Shown in pieces: positions 24,880 to 36,665 of a stretch of 64,000 nt of DNA (position 1 is the stretch's first letter; every line of letters begins with the position of its first letter). The notes below the pieces were generated by a model that made no database searches, was not told the DNA's origin, and saw nothing but the letters and a program-made list of their open reading frames with translations. The DNA is from Sclerotinia nivalis (Eukaryota; Ascomycota; Leotiomycetes; Helotiales; Sclerotiniaceae), in NCBI GenBank assembly GCA_029531795.1, contig JAPEIS010000002.1, forward strand, positions 3,162,001 through 3,226,000. The letters are read 5' to 3'. Made by a program: the position numbers and the translations under genes.

Positions 24880-26685
24880 TTACCCTCTAGTCTTCTTTAC
24901 CGGCTTAACCTCTTCTTCATCTTCCTCATCCTTCATCTCTTCATCGAGAGGTTCAGCTTTCTGATTCCTGAAAGTATCATCATCAGAAACCAGATCTGGA
25001 GTTCCTGGTTTAGCTTCTTCCTCCTTAACTTTCTTTGAGTTCTTGCGGCCTTTCTTCGCGACTGGAGCTGATTTGGTTAAGATTTCATCCTCGTCCTCAT
25101 CTTCCTCCTTGACTCCCTTTTCAATGACTGGTGCCTTGGCGCGAGATTTCTTAGCGGGAACGGGTTTGGCTTCTTCCTCGTCTTCAGTATCTTCTCCTTT
25201 CCTGCCAAAAAGTATATTTCCCCTAAAGTTATTGTTGCGATCTCGGCCAGCTTTTGTGAGGACGGGTCCATATCCCTTCTTGACTACAGATGTCTTTCCT
25301 CTGAAGTGCTTGGTGGGAGCTTTAGTCTCTTCATCGTCTTCGGTATTCTCTTCTTGCTTGACTTCCTTTCCGCGGGATCTCTTGGCGAGAGCAGGCTTCA
25401 CTTCCTCCTCGTCTTCAAAATCCTCTTCCTTCTTGACTGCAGATGTCTTTCCTAGGGCCTTCTTGGCAGGAACTGGTTTTGCTTCTTCTTTTTCTTCTCC
25501 GTCATCCTCCTCTTCTTCTTCCTTCTTAACCGCAGTCTTTTTTCCACGAGCTTTCTTAACAGGCATAACCTCCTCTTCGGAATCCTCTTCCTTCTTAACT
25601 TTTCCACCTCTCTTCTTCTTCACAGGTTTCTCATCCTCTTGCTCCTCCTCATCAACGTCTTCTTTCTTCACTCTACTTCTCTTCTTTGGTGTATTAGCGC
25701 TCTCAGCTTTAAGTGCACTTCTTTCTATATTCGCCTTTTGTTTCTCCTCTTCCTTACGACGAGTGTTCATTTCCTTTGAAAACTCCGCAATCTTCTTATT
25801 TAGATCCTTAACTTTCATACCATTTCCCTTTCCATCATCAATCAATTCTTGTTTCTCTTTTACGGCTTCGTCCCACTTTGCTTGAAGTTCGGTTAGATCA
25901 CCCATGTCGGCTGATTTCTGCTCCTTGAACTTTTTCTTTGATTCGGCGGTGCGAGTTCCTGATTGGCCAAGCGTATTCATTTCTGGATCCTGGTTTTTTG
26001 TCAGTCAATTTTGATCTGGATTGTTAGGGAGAAGGGGAGAAATGAGAATACATACACCTTTCCAATCTTCAGGATCAATAAATCCTTGAGTAACAACTCT
26101 TCTGACCTTCTCCTGCATTTCAGGATGATCATCCAAACTACCCTTTCCACCATCGTTATAACCATCCAACTTATCCCACATATAGCCACCCTTACCATCT
26201 TCGAGGTAAGTTCTCATATTTTCGAGTTGTTTCCCAGTGACACATCCCCTAATTTCACATTAGTAATAGCTTGTAGGAATGCATGACTGGTGTTAAAGAT
26301 CATTGTGATATAAAAATAATATATGCATGAACATCAATTTATCCAAAACTGAATAAAGGAAATCAACATACCAATGTTTCCATTGCCAACCTCCATGATC
26401 CTTAATCTCAACCCAAGTACCAAGTCTCAACTCATTTTTTTGAATCTTAATACCAGCATTTTTACATTCCATATTATTGCATCCAGCTCGTGCAGTAGTT
26501 GCGAGTTCTATAATATAGTCAGTAACCAATAATTTAATCATGTCGACTCGTATATCAAGAATGAACGATTCTTCAATGATGTTAAAGGACAAGACGCGCT
26601 ATCACGTGCAGACAAGAGTAGTTTCCAACTGTGACGAAAACGGGAAGAGGAAATACATACCAACGCGATATGAAGTTGGTGCCAT
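24880..26685 (-). CDS. PARP-type zinc-finger protein with Lys/Glu-rich repeats
   Basis: Four exons (26685-26661, 26507-26372, 26248-26056, 25989-24880) give 487 residues. Residues 18-56 form a PARP-type zinc finger with Cys18, Cys23, His53 and Cys56 (H-W-G-C); such fingers bind DNA breaks in PARP1 and ligase III. A conserved block follows (KLDGYNDG...RVVTQGFIDPEDW). The rest is highly charged, with at least six imperfect units of AKKARGKxxxVKKEE type separated by acidic runs, so it is probably nuclear. There is no PARP catalytic domain. Fission yeast has similar stand-alone PARP-finger proteins (Hpz1/Hpz2), which are possible relatives. The 123- and 153-bp introns are long for this window. 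The stop overlaps a perfect donor (GTAAGT), so a further exon at about 24823-24763 is possible. Confidence 0.82.
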
Positions 26686-29600
26686 ATTTGCTGCCGATAT
26701 GATGAGATGAAATGAGAGAAGATTTGGAACAAATGAAGGTATTTATATCAATTTAGACCCGTGGCTGATCTCCTTCCCTAAGCTTCTGCAGCTCACCAAA
26801 CGCGGGCTGTACTTCTTTTTAAACAGTCGCCGAGACAATATTTCTGTTTCCTATTTTTCTCTTTGAGACGTGGGAGATGGAGAAGTTTCGAATAAGTTTG
26901 AAGATGCACCTAGAAATATCGAAATATCACAATTAAGCAAGAAATTTCGATTCAAACACTCGTTGTATGAAGAATGGAGGGAATTAATTTCATGTTTTGA
27001 AGAAGCTTGAAGCTTCCATGATAAGAAAGAGTTGAGCTTGAGCTTTGACCAAATTTGAAAATACTTATGTAAGCAATTAGGCAGACGTCACACTTGCATG
27101 CTTTCATGCTTTAGGCTTTAGTGCTTTGTACTTTAGGCCTTGATACTGCGATACTACAGGGGCTTTAGGCAGTTGACTGCGGGGTCTATATGCTGTAAAG
27201 TGTGGGTATAGGGGCGTGATTGCTTTGATGCACTCCATGATGAATTCCAATAAATTAACTTGAAGAAGGTATTATCCGTCTCAAGAGCAAATTAATCAGT
27301 CTCTACATAGGAATCGAAAGCGAACGAAAATGCCCATTTCCGCCTGCCCGCTGCCCGCTGCGCTCATAATGAAGAATAAGTTCACTCAAGATACAACATC
27401 CGACATTCGAGCAGAATATCCTCCTTACGTCCATTAATACACAAAGCCGAAGAGATAGGCCTAAAACGGATCAGGATTGAACAAAGTAAAATCCTGATCA
27501 GCTCAATATGTCACGGTGTTATTCCTACGTCTAATTTACACCGCAAGATAGCGCCATATGGGTCTAGCAGCCGCCCTTTCTACCATCTCAATCTATCGCA
27601 CGTATTTGATTGGGAGTTTGAATTGAACACCCTAGGAACTTGTTGCCTTAGTGAGATGAGAGGCGATCTTGTGTTTGAGTCGAAGCGGATAATAATCGTT
27701 AGTGACGAAAAATTGCAAGAGCATAGAATGGATGGTGATGGAGTTTTGCAAGAGGATATTATATCTGTGTACCGTAGGCTATTTATACTATTAAAACAGA
27801 TCTGCAGGCCGAACTCACTAAAGCATGCAGCAGAGATTTTAGGGCTCGACGAGTCAACACTGAAGATTGTTGGGGAAATATGATAGTGAAGCGGCGAGTG
27901 GGGAGTAAATCCAAGATATGGCTTATGGGTCTGCTAGAGGCTGCGAAGTACCGAATGTACTGCTGTAGTAAAAGGGCTAGTGCCCTAGGATTCGCAATGC
28001 TCGCTATGTTGAGCCATTGTAAAGACTAATGCGGTCGTTCTCCAAGACTATGTGACAATATACCTGTCATTTCCATACCCTTCTTTGTTCTCGCGTGTGA
28101 ACTAAACGGGTGACGAGTAGAGTAATGTGCTTTCAACATTAAGAGTACTAGAAATGATGATTTGCATCGGGTTCAATGGGTTCAATTCTTGAATGATACG
28201 GTTCTAGAAAGGCCTGTATGACATGTCGTAACTTTTCCACATACCATTTGTTATCGCTGCCTGATATCGTCTTAGGAAGTATGTTCACTGGAAGAGTGTT
28301 GTGGTTCCAGGATGTATTGCTATTGCCAGTCACGGTGCTGGTTTGTCAGCGGGGACGTTTTGCCAAAGATGGCCTCCTCCTTCATCATTTTCTCATGAAT
28401 TCCTAGATACTTATTAGTACACCAATACGATATCAATAATGAAGTTGCTAAATCTGTTAAAGATTTTTGGTGTGTGTATTGGCTTTGGTGGTTGGATGTC
28501 AGATATTATGAGGGGAGAGATGTGTTTATGAAGGAGGTTGTTGTATTTTATTTCTCATTTCAATCTAAAATTTCTACTCTGATTTTTGCAAGCTCAAAAT
28601 CTGAGAAATAGACCGATATACAGAAATTTCGATATAATCATAGCTTTTGAGTCCACATGAAACGATTATTCCTTTTACTATAATATACCATGTCCGCTTG
28701 CTTACGTGGGAGAAACCGGAGTTGTAAATTTTAATGAATAATAATGATAGCGTGACTTTTGGGAGACTCGACAGGTAACTATCTATTGTGATATTTCGAA
28801 TTAAAGGGATGGGAGAACCAACATGCATTTCAAAAAAGTCAAAGCTTCAAATGAACATTGAAGGCTCAAAATATCAATATCCATTTATTATTATGTTAGT
28901 ATTTTTAGAAGTGAACATTTTTCCTCTTAGAGAAATGTACCGCGCCAGAGTATAAGTGTGATTTCCGACTAATATTCACACACCGCGGAACGTATTTTGC
29001 AATGTGCGGTATAATTTCTACCTATGCATAGGTATTAATCTGGTCATTCATTTTATTACCCTTTCCTCCTTTCCCTGTTCCCTGTTCCCTTCACACAACC
29101 CGAATTGCTACCCTCTATTCCTCCTCTCTTCCAGCCCAACAACCTCCATCTCTTCTCCACTCCTTCAAACCCACCACCATCCCCTCCCCTAAGCAAGTCC
29201 CTCAAAACCTCAATCTAAAGATAACATCCCAACCCCACCTTCTTAGTATACAAATCTCCTATCATTCTAGCGATCTTGCTATGTAGTGCTCGAGGCGAAC
29301 GGCTCAAAGGGCTTCGAGTAAATTTGATTGATTGATGGTGAGTAGTCGTTTTAGGACTACTGATGTGAGGATCTGAGATGTATAAGGTATCGAGTTGGGA
29401 AATGTGAGGAAATATGAGGAAATGGTAGAGATGAATTAGCTGATGAATTTATCAAATACTCAAAGAGTGGCCTCAAAACTAAACTTCTGCAGATGTTCAC
29501 CAGTCACGTATGAATATTAATGCATCTCCACACCTCGCCTCTCCCTGAAAAAATGATGATCAGGACACTTCCATTAGGTTCTTACCCCTCAGGCCCTCGA

Positions 29601-29741
29601 ATCTCTTCCCACCCATATTTTTTTCATATCCTGTTTACTAAGGCACCTCATCCCCTTCCACCACCTTCCACTCTCCTCCCATTACTCCTACCCCACTCCT
29701 ACGCCTCTCACCCCTATTCTCATCTCACGGCTCACTACCCA
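26686..29741. other. Long intergenic region, no supported gene
   Basis: In 3.06 kb I find no frame with recognisable domains or convincing splice structure. Short frames at 27623-27883 (+) and 28148-28333 (-) have some codon-like character but no homology I can name. The tract at 29040-29230 is C/T-rich. Possible contents are non-coding RNA, remnants or undetected small genes. Confidence 0.4.
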
Positions 29742-30459
29742 CTACCCGCGCCCGCTTCCCCTCTCTTCATCCCGCTTCCCACCCTCATCCAAATTCTGCC
29801 TCCCACCACTCTCAGCCCACCTCCACCACACCCCAAACCTCGCAAGCTCCACCCTCATCCACAACAACATTCTCACATCCATTTCCCTCTGCTTTTCCAA
29901 CTCCTCAACCCTCTTCTCCAACCCCCAACTTCTCTCCCTCCAAACCTTTCCCCCCCTGTCCAATTCTCCAATCCTATCCTCTAACATTTTTTCCCTTCCC
30001 TCTAATTGCAAGATTTTTTCTTCTAATTTCGCATTTGTTAATGTGAGGGTGCCTATTGTGTCAAGGTTTTGTTCATTTTCTTCTTGTTTTTTTGCTTTTT
30101 TTTGTGCTTGTTCTTCTTCTTGCTGCTGATTTGGATATTGATGTTGATTATGAATAATCTTTTGATGGGGAACCTGGGAAGATTGAGATAGGGACGTTGA
30201 TCCTTGCGTATTTGAATTCGATATGAGAGTATTTGTCGATTTGGGTGCTAGAGGAGTTTTGCGAGACTATGAAATGGTCGAATAAGAAATAAGACCAGTA
30301 ATAGACTTGGAACTCCAAAACCTTAACGCTAGCTATCCAAAAGATAAATTTCAGGTAATGCAAGTCCAAATTCCACCCAACGCGATTTGGGGATTTTGTA
30401 AAAGTAGCTTCAGAAAAAAAGGAAATTCTTACCACTTTCCCACTTTGTTTTGAAGACAT
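29742..30459 (-). CDS. Small coiled-coil protein, function unknown
   Basis: Two exons (30459-30433 and 30266-29742) joined by a 166-bp intron in phase 0 give 183 residues. The first exon encodes only MSSKQSGKV; the second begins SRKTPLAPKST, so the N terminus is basic and Ser/Lys-rich. A Gln-rich linker is followed by a heptad-like segment (about residues 65-130: LTNAKLEEKILQLEGREKML) predicted to form a coiled coil, then a Trp-containing basic/acidic tail. No catalytic domain is seen. The opposite strand has a proline-rich open frame that is only a shadow. It may be a small nuclear or cytoskeletal adaptor, but no function can be assigned. Confidence 0.6.
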
Positions 30460-31089
30460 ATTGGGATGATTTGATAGTACAACCTATCAGCTGTTCGGCT
30501 TTGCTTTCGCGCTGCCCAACGGTGATTTTGTTGATTTGTTTATATATCTGATTTTTATGGCTGGCTTGATGGATAGCGGTGATATTTGACGTAGGTAACT
30601 TGAGAACCGTATAGTACTTGTGACTGGACTTTAAAAGAATGAATATCAATGTCCAGATTTTTGGTAATATGACAATTGCTGAAGATCAAATTGACTTATG
30701 AGTGTTGGGATGTCTATTGTAGGACACTGAATTGAGCAAATAAGGGAAAATAAAATGAAATGAATCATAGTTTATAATATTCGGTATCATGAAGTAGAGC
30801 AAGATCTTTCTAAATACAATATGCAAGTTTGATGAAAGGCTGATGACTTTTTAGCCAGGTCTTTAGGCATCTTGCGGAAGAGAACAAAAAAATAACAAAC
30901 AATACAGAAACGAGATCAAAAAAAAAATGCTGACATCGTATACGCATTTCTCATCTCTCATCCATTCATACTCTCTTATGTGCAAGAGATGTTCATCAAA
31001 GGTGGTTTGTACTGTGCACTGCACTGTAAACACTTCTCCTTTCGTTCTCTCTTTTTCCTATCCCCTACCTGTGCATTTCCGATTCCCTC
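30460..31089. other. Intergenic region
   Basis: These 630 bp lie upstream of the coiled-coil gene and downstream of gpi12. A short A-tract is at about 30918. No gene was found. Confidence 0.5.
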
Positions 31090-32068
31090 TTACACAACAA
31101 CCTTTTCCAACTTCAAATCATTAATGACCATATATCTTGACATTCCAATCCATCCCCATCTGAACCACCTCATCTGACTCTTATGTGCTGTCGTCATGGC
31201 CTTTTGCGCAGTTCTAAGTTGCCCCACTCCGCTCATCATTAACAGATGACTTGGGTGATCGCCTATTTCTCGCTTTGAAAATGCGGTGACTACCATAGTG
31301 TTCAAGGTATCTAATATGGAGGAGTATTTTCGGACAACAGAGACACTGGTGAGGGTATAAAGATCAATAGGACACTGCCATCCTGGACGATCTTGCATCA
31401 TAGATGTGATTAAGGTTCGAGAGCCGTGGTATAAGGAAATATGATTTGGGTGTGAAGAGACCCCATGAGCGTCGAAAGTCAAAATAACATCGATAGTTGC
31501 AGTTGGCGCAGTCGAAAGATTTGCTTTCCTTGTATGAGGAGGGCAAAACGCAGAGGCGAGAAGATTAGCTATCTTTTCTTTATCCCATGTCTTCGTCATA
31601 CTATCTTGGAAATCTCTGTTTGAGAAAAATGATTAGCATAAATAATAAGATTACATATGCGACAGGATTTCAGGAAGACGTACGGACTTGTAAAAACAAA
31701 AACATCATTCTCTTGTCGCAAACCCAACTGCATCCCGCTCTTAACGAGTTCCTTCTTCCTTGTTTCCCCTAACCCATCTGCATCACCTACTGCACATCAA
31801 TATATGCTCATCTCCATCTCATGTACCTTGTTTGCTTACCACTACTCAAACAGAGAATTTTAACATGATTTCCAAGTTCCGGATCTGTGAGAGCTTGCAT
31901 AGCAGGCGCAAAAAACATAGCCTCATCATCAGGATGCGCTATTAATAAACATATCTTCTTGTTACGAAGTTTTGGAAATTTGGAGTTAACAACTGTGACA
32001 GTATATTGCCATGCAGCGAACGTGATGATGGGGATAGTGAGTAAATAGGTCCATTGCATTTTGGGCAT
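31090..32068 (-). CDS. gpi12: N-acetylglucosaminyl-phosphatidylinositol de-N-acetylase (PIG-L/Gpi12)
   Basis: Three exons (32068-31840, 31786-31684, 31615-31090) give 285 residues. The enzyme removes the acetyl group from GlcNAc-PI, the second step of GPI-anchor synthesis, at the cytosolic face of the ER. The N-terminal hydrophobic segment (YLLTIPIITFAAWQY) is the ER anchor. The metal-binding motif AHPDDE is in exon 1, and the second signature DAHGVSSHPNH is in exon 3; both are intact. The middle exon (GDADGLGETRKKEL) is typical of the family. All junction phases agree. I preferred the ATG at 32068 over the upstream one at 32218 because the protein then starts directly before the membrane anchor. 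It is divergent from the membrane-protein gene. Confidence 0.93.
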
Positions 32069-32556
32069 TTCGGAAGTATATAAGGGAAGAAATTTGTTGA
32101 AGAAGTGGAGATATAATGAAATGGAGCGACAGTGAGTATGAAATGGGTTGTTTTGGAGTTGTGAGGGGTTGGTGGATAGAAACGAGTGGAAACCATTAAT
32201 CACCGGTTTGTCGGTCAAGAAATAATTGGGTTCTTGAGCCTTGCGCTAATAAATAAATCAAGGTTTACTGCAAGGGATCGGATCAAAAACTGACCAATGT
32301 TCTTCAAAATGACAAGGTTTTATATGTACGGGATGAAATTTGTTGCTTTTGCATGAACACCAACTAATCGAGTAAGGTTATCCTGCAACCTTTCGTCTGA
32401 TAGTAAAATCATCAGCCTTGATTATTCGGTGTACGTATCTGCATCGAATTCCAACTGCCGCAGACGACAAGGCTCGCGGGACATTAAAGTATCTATACTC
32501 CTTTTAAGAGCAACCGAAGACAGTATAATATCACTCACCACGAAATATCAATCATC
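32069..32556. promoter_or_regulatory. Shared divergent promoter, gpi12 and membrane-protein gene
   Basis: A 488-bp gap between two divergent start codons. No specific motif could be assigned. Confidence 0.45.
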
Positions 32557-33212
32557 ATGCCCGGTAAAGAACGGAAAATTAAACTAAAACAACCCGATAG
32601 ATCTGGTCCTGATCCTTCCCTCGAAACTCTTCTTGACATCGCAGAGAAACGAAATTTGAGTGAAGCTCAACGGCAACGTCAAGCTGAACTAGATGCAGAA
32701 AACGAAGAGATCCTGATAGGAAGGCTTGGAGATTCGATATTATGGACAATTAGTCTGACGATGTTACATTTCACCTTGGATGTATTGGTTACTCATCAAT
32801 ACGCAGAAGAAGTCATCTGGAAAGGGGTAATATCTAGGACTCTACAAGCATGCCCTGGTAAGTTGCACATTGTATTTGGATATAGTAGTAAAGTTATCTG
32901 ATTTCGACAGTCATTTGGCTCCTATTTTATGCCTTTCATCCACATCCCGAACCTTCTCACTTGTTTCCCCGACTACCTGCCAAAGCGTATCACTACCTAC
33001 ATGAAATCTTATTTTTCGCAGCTAGCATAACCGCCGGATGTTATCTTATACATATTACAAACGAATATGGTAGTTTCGCCATCATGAAGCAAGCTCCGCC
33101 GATAGGAACTATCTGGATTTGGTCGGTGATTGAGCTGAACATCCTATGGGCAGTACCTAGTGTCGCATTTTGTGCTATATATCTTAAGGTCAAAGATTAT
33201 GCATTTCTTTAG
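32557..33212 (+). CDS. Conserved fungal integral membrane protein (possibly DUF7719 family)
   Basis: Two exons (32557-32857, 32911-33212) give 200 residues. The N terminus is basic (MPGKERKIKLKQPDRSGPDPSLETLLDIA) and followed by a charged helix. Four hydrophobic segments are visible: about 70-90, 100-112, 130-148 and 168-190. The motif FHPHPEP, next to a membrane segment, resembles conserved small fungal membrane proteins. The intron is 53 bp with consistent phase. It is probably an ER or mitochondrial membrane protein. The DUF7719 label is from memory of the family pattern and is not certain. Confidence 0.75.
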
Positions 33213-34037
33213 TCGTCTGAGAAATCGAATATTGGATAATGGTGGAGAGAGATACCGTGCTGAAGACAAGGAGGTTCCATCTGATGCCCCACTTGCCCGT
33301 ACCGAATCACCAACAACCAAGGCATCACCCTTCACCAGTCCAGCACCAACTACGGGACGTCCCGTTCCACTGGAGAAAAGACGCACATTTTCTTGCTCTT
33401 GCTGGTGATCGTGCTGATATGAGCTGGAGAGAAAGAGAAGTAGGCAAAGGAGCAACGGATGGTTCAACTTTATCAAGCGGAAGCGGCGGAATGGATCTTT
33501 CTTGGACTTGATATCGGTGGCACTAACCTCCCGCTAACTGGTCGTCCCTCCTGGTTTTCGAAGGCTCTCAAGATCGTGGACTTCCGGCACTGGTAACGGT
33601 GTTGTATTCATTTCCTGTCAGAACTGGAGTTTGTGATCGGAATCATCCATTCCAAAGCTTTGAGGAGCCTAATGATGGACGTTTTTAGATTCAATTCGAT
33701 CTCGATGCATGAATTGGTATACTAGAGACCCTAGTCGATCTAGTTTCTCATACTGAGAATGAACTGTACTTTCAAAGACGGTCAAGTCTCTCGTGGTCTA
33801 ACTTTTTTTTGGTTTCTTTGCCCGTGATTCTTGGTCTCGAGCTCGTCTAATTTAGTCAGTTTCGAGCCCCTTAACCTTCAGATATTTTATTCACGATGAC
33901 ACCATACTCATCTGAGAAAATACAACTCTCGCACCTAACGCATCTCTTTACCTAACTAATTTCAAAGCTTTCCTCCTCACGGGTAGCCATGACATAGCTA
34001 CACTCGTTCTAAATGCCATACTTTTCGGTACCAAAGC
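33213..34037. other. Intergenic region
   Basis: These 825 bp contain the 3' UTR of the membrane-protein gene and unassigned sequence. Short overlapping frames at 33144-33511 show no family and look like chance frames. Confidence 0.45.
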
Positions 34038-34392
34038 CTAATTCTTCCCTTGATCATCTTCAGTACTAGCCTTCAATCCCGCTTCTGTCATCGATTCCAG
34101 TAATCTTTCTTCAAGTTTTACAAGTTCTTCCATCATGTACACATACATCTAGCATTCCTTCTCATGTCCAGAACGATCATTTGGTCTCATCAGACGCATA
34201 CACTAAGTCATGAAGCCACTGTGAATCCCGTTTTATGCAACGAGACCGATGCCTTGACTTGGGAAAATTATTCATTGTACGGCATTTCGTAAGTATGTGA
34301 GTCGAACATATCACTGCTGCAATAGCAGCTACAAAGGTTAATATTCCAGCAACGCTGGATGTTATGGACAGAGGACTGTCCTGACGGGCCAT
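34038..34392 (-). CDS. Predicted tiny single-pass membrane protein (spliced)
   Basis: A two-exon model (34392-34204, 34148-34038) gives 99 residues. Exon 1 encodes MARQDSPLSITSSVAGILTF followed by more hydrophobic residues, like the N-terminal membrane segment of small fungal proteins of the SPLSITSSVAGILTFVAAI type. A 55-bp intron (GTGTAT...TAG, phase 0) joins to a charged helix (EELVKLEERLLESM) and a stop. The structure fits a single-pass protein with a short coiled coil. The middle (residues 35-60) is basic and unremarkable. The model rests on my manual splice prediction; the donor is not optimal, and a second intron or pseudogenisation is possible. Confidence 0.4.
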
Positions 34393-34894
34393 TTCGCTCC
34401 GAACTGGAATTTCTTTTCTCAATGTGGATCGTTCGATTTGGACAGTATAGAACTAATCAGTCGTTTATACGCTTCTTGCATTTGAAAACTCCAATATCTG
34501 TTTTGACGTCGGTACTAACATATTTTCATCACATTGTAATCGGACGAGGCTTATGTCAAACATCATGTTTGTTTTCTCTACTCAGCCACAATTATGCAAG
34601 GCTAGGAAAATAAAATGCTTAATCAATACGCTAGTCCTCCTTTGATTTTACCCCAGACCCCGATCAGCGCTCATACCAATAATCATAATCCGAGCGAACC
34701 CCGCTCTTGTTGTGTGCCGTGGACTAATAAGAGGCAGGATTTCATCGACTATGCAGTACTATTATCATAGCGGTGTAGTATCACCAAGTTCTCTTGCTGT
34801 TCCTCTTATGTATATATTTTCTTATTGTGTTCTTCCATATACCGGTATCTGATTTGATTTGATACTTCTTATTGTTCATTAGCATTCTCCTATC
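34393..34894. other. Promoter region between divergent small gene and MFS transporter
   Basis: A 502-bp gap with no gene seen. The 100 bp before 34895 are T-rich and include TATATATTT at about 34811-34819. Confidence 0.4.
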
Positions 34895-36665
34895 ATGGGA
34901 CTCTTATCAGATGTTGAAGGGGGAATAGAGGCAAGTCGAAATTCTCCGCCACGTTTCATGACGTTGATCTGACAAGCCGATGTAGCAAGTTCAGGAAACA
35001 GACTATGCCACAACAGAAGACAATCTGGGAAATACCAAAGCATTGATTTGGAAACAAGATCTGAGGATTGTGCCACTCTGTGCTGGTATCTACTTGTTAT
35101 GTTACCTTGATCGTTCCAATATTGGTCAGTACCACTATGTCAGACGTATGTCGTGTGTATGAAGCTAATAAACGATAGGCAATGCCAAAACACTCAATTC
35201 TTCTACTCACGATGATCTCCTTTCGGATACACATATGACTGATTTTCAATATATGTATGTCTGGATCTTATTACTCACCAGTGAGCTTACTAACACATGG
35301 TAGCATTGCATTAATGGTCTTTTTAATCGCCTATGCAATTTTCGAAGTTCCATCCAATTACTTCCTCAAAAAACTCAGTCCAAGCAAATGGATATCTTTT
35401 CTGATGTTTTCATGGGGTATCATGACTATTGGACTTGGGTTCACCCATAACTTTTCTAGTGTAACTGCTGTGAGATTTCTTCTTGGGATGTTCGAAGCGG
35501 GTAAACTATGATTTTCCTTCAACTCTTGGACGACAGTTAACATCGTGATAGGATTGTTCCCAGGTCTTGTATACTATCTTACTTTCTGGTATCGTACATC
35601 AGAACGCTCGATCCGCGTTGCATTTATTCTCGCTTCCGCAACACTTGCGGGGGCTTTTGGTGGTGCTATTGCTTTTGGCGTTGGTCATATGAATGGTACA
35701 GATGGAATGTCAGCTTGGAGATGGTTATTTGTGATTGAGGGAATTCCTTCTTGTTTGTCGTCCATCTTGGTATTTTTCTTCCTACCAGATTATCCAGAGA
35801 CTGTAAAATGGCTATCAAAAGATGAGAAGGATTTGGCTACAAGTAGACTTGCTACGGAAGGATCTAAAGGGGGTGATAAGGGCTTGACTTGGCAAGAGGC
35901 GAAGGAAACTCTTTGTACTTGGAGATTATATGCTCATTATGCTGTGAGTACCGCATACCACATGATGGTAAATGACTTTCTAACCTGAAGCTTAGATCTA
36001 CTTTGGTATTTCAACACCTTTCTCAAGTTTATCCTTATTCACACCAAGTATTACCGCTGGTCTTGGGTACAAAAATCTCGAGGCTCAACTCATGACAGTT
36101 CCACCATACGCTGTTGCTTGTACGTCTATCATTCTCTTCATTCTAATCCAGTCTAACCTTTCCACAGACGTCATAACAATTCTCGTCTCTTGGTCCGCTG
36201 ACCACTTCAACGCGTAAGTAAACCTCTCCCCATCTTCCCTCCCCATCTAACCCACCCAGTCGCGCCCTCCACTCCTCAACCATGGCCCTGGTCGGCGCCA
36301 TCGGTTTCACCGCTTCCGCCCTTCTCCCCCCAACATCCTACACCTCCCGCTACGGCTGTCTCATCATCGCCGCCTCAGGAGCATTCTCCTGCATTCCACC
36401 TCTCCTCGGTTTCCTCTCTTCAAATATCTTCTCAACAGCCGGTATTGGACTTGCTATCGCGCTTAATATATCGATAGGGGCACCCGGACAGATTGCAGGT
36501 GTATGGATATATAAGGCGGATCAGGCTAAAGAGGGTTTTCCGTTGGGTCATTGGGTTAATGCGGGTCTGTTGTATTTTGTTTGTGTAGGTTGTGTGGGCT
36601 TAAGGGTTTATTATGCGTGGAGGAATAGGAGGGTTATGGAGGGGGGAAGGAGGTTTGCTTATTGA
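34895..36665 (+). CDS. MFS transporter, allantoate permease/anion:cation symporter type
   Basis: The model has eight exons (34895-34934, 34990-35124, 35179-35254, 35304-35500, 35552-35943, 35996-36119, 36168-36213, 36260-36665), 471 residues. All joins from exon 2 onward have good splice sites and consistent phase. Recognisable segments are LCYLDRSNIGNAK (end of helix 1), IALMVFLIAYAIFEVPSN, RFLLGMFEAGLFPGL and WRWLFVIEGIP, all typical of the Dal5/Tna1-like ACS family that imports organic acids, ureides or vitamins. Twelve membrane helices can be traced. The first exon is uncertain: its donor (GTCGAA) is weak, and the best branch site points to an acceptor at 34985 that would change phase, so the true N terminus may differ or be damaged. 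Confidence 0.82.

Noticed and set aside
25043..25885. 280-residue Ser-rich plus-strand frame
   Set aside because: It is the antisense of the Lys/Glu repeat region of the PARP-finger gene; AAG/GAG codons read as CTT/CTC and TCC/TCT in reverse.
27623..27883. 86-residue plus-strand frame
   Set aside because: No family, no splice partners and it starts at a non-ATG codon; kept only as a remark in the intergenic entry.
29520..29984. 154-residue Pro/His-rich plus-strand frame
   Set aside because: It overlaps the coiled-coil gene in antisense; composition follows from the GA-rich coding strand.
33144..33511. Overlapping frames of 82-110 residues on both strands
   Set aside because: They mutually overlap, show no motifs and partly cover the 3' end of the membrane-protein gene.
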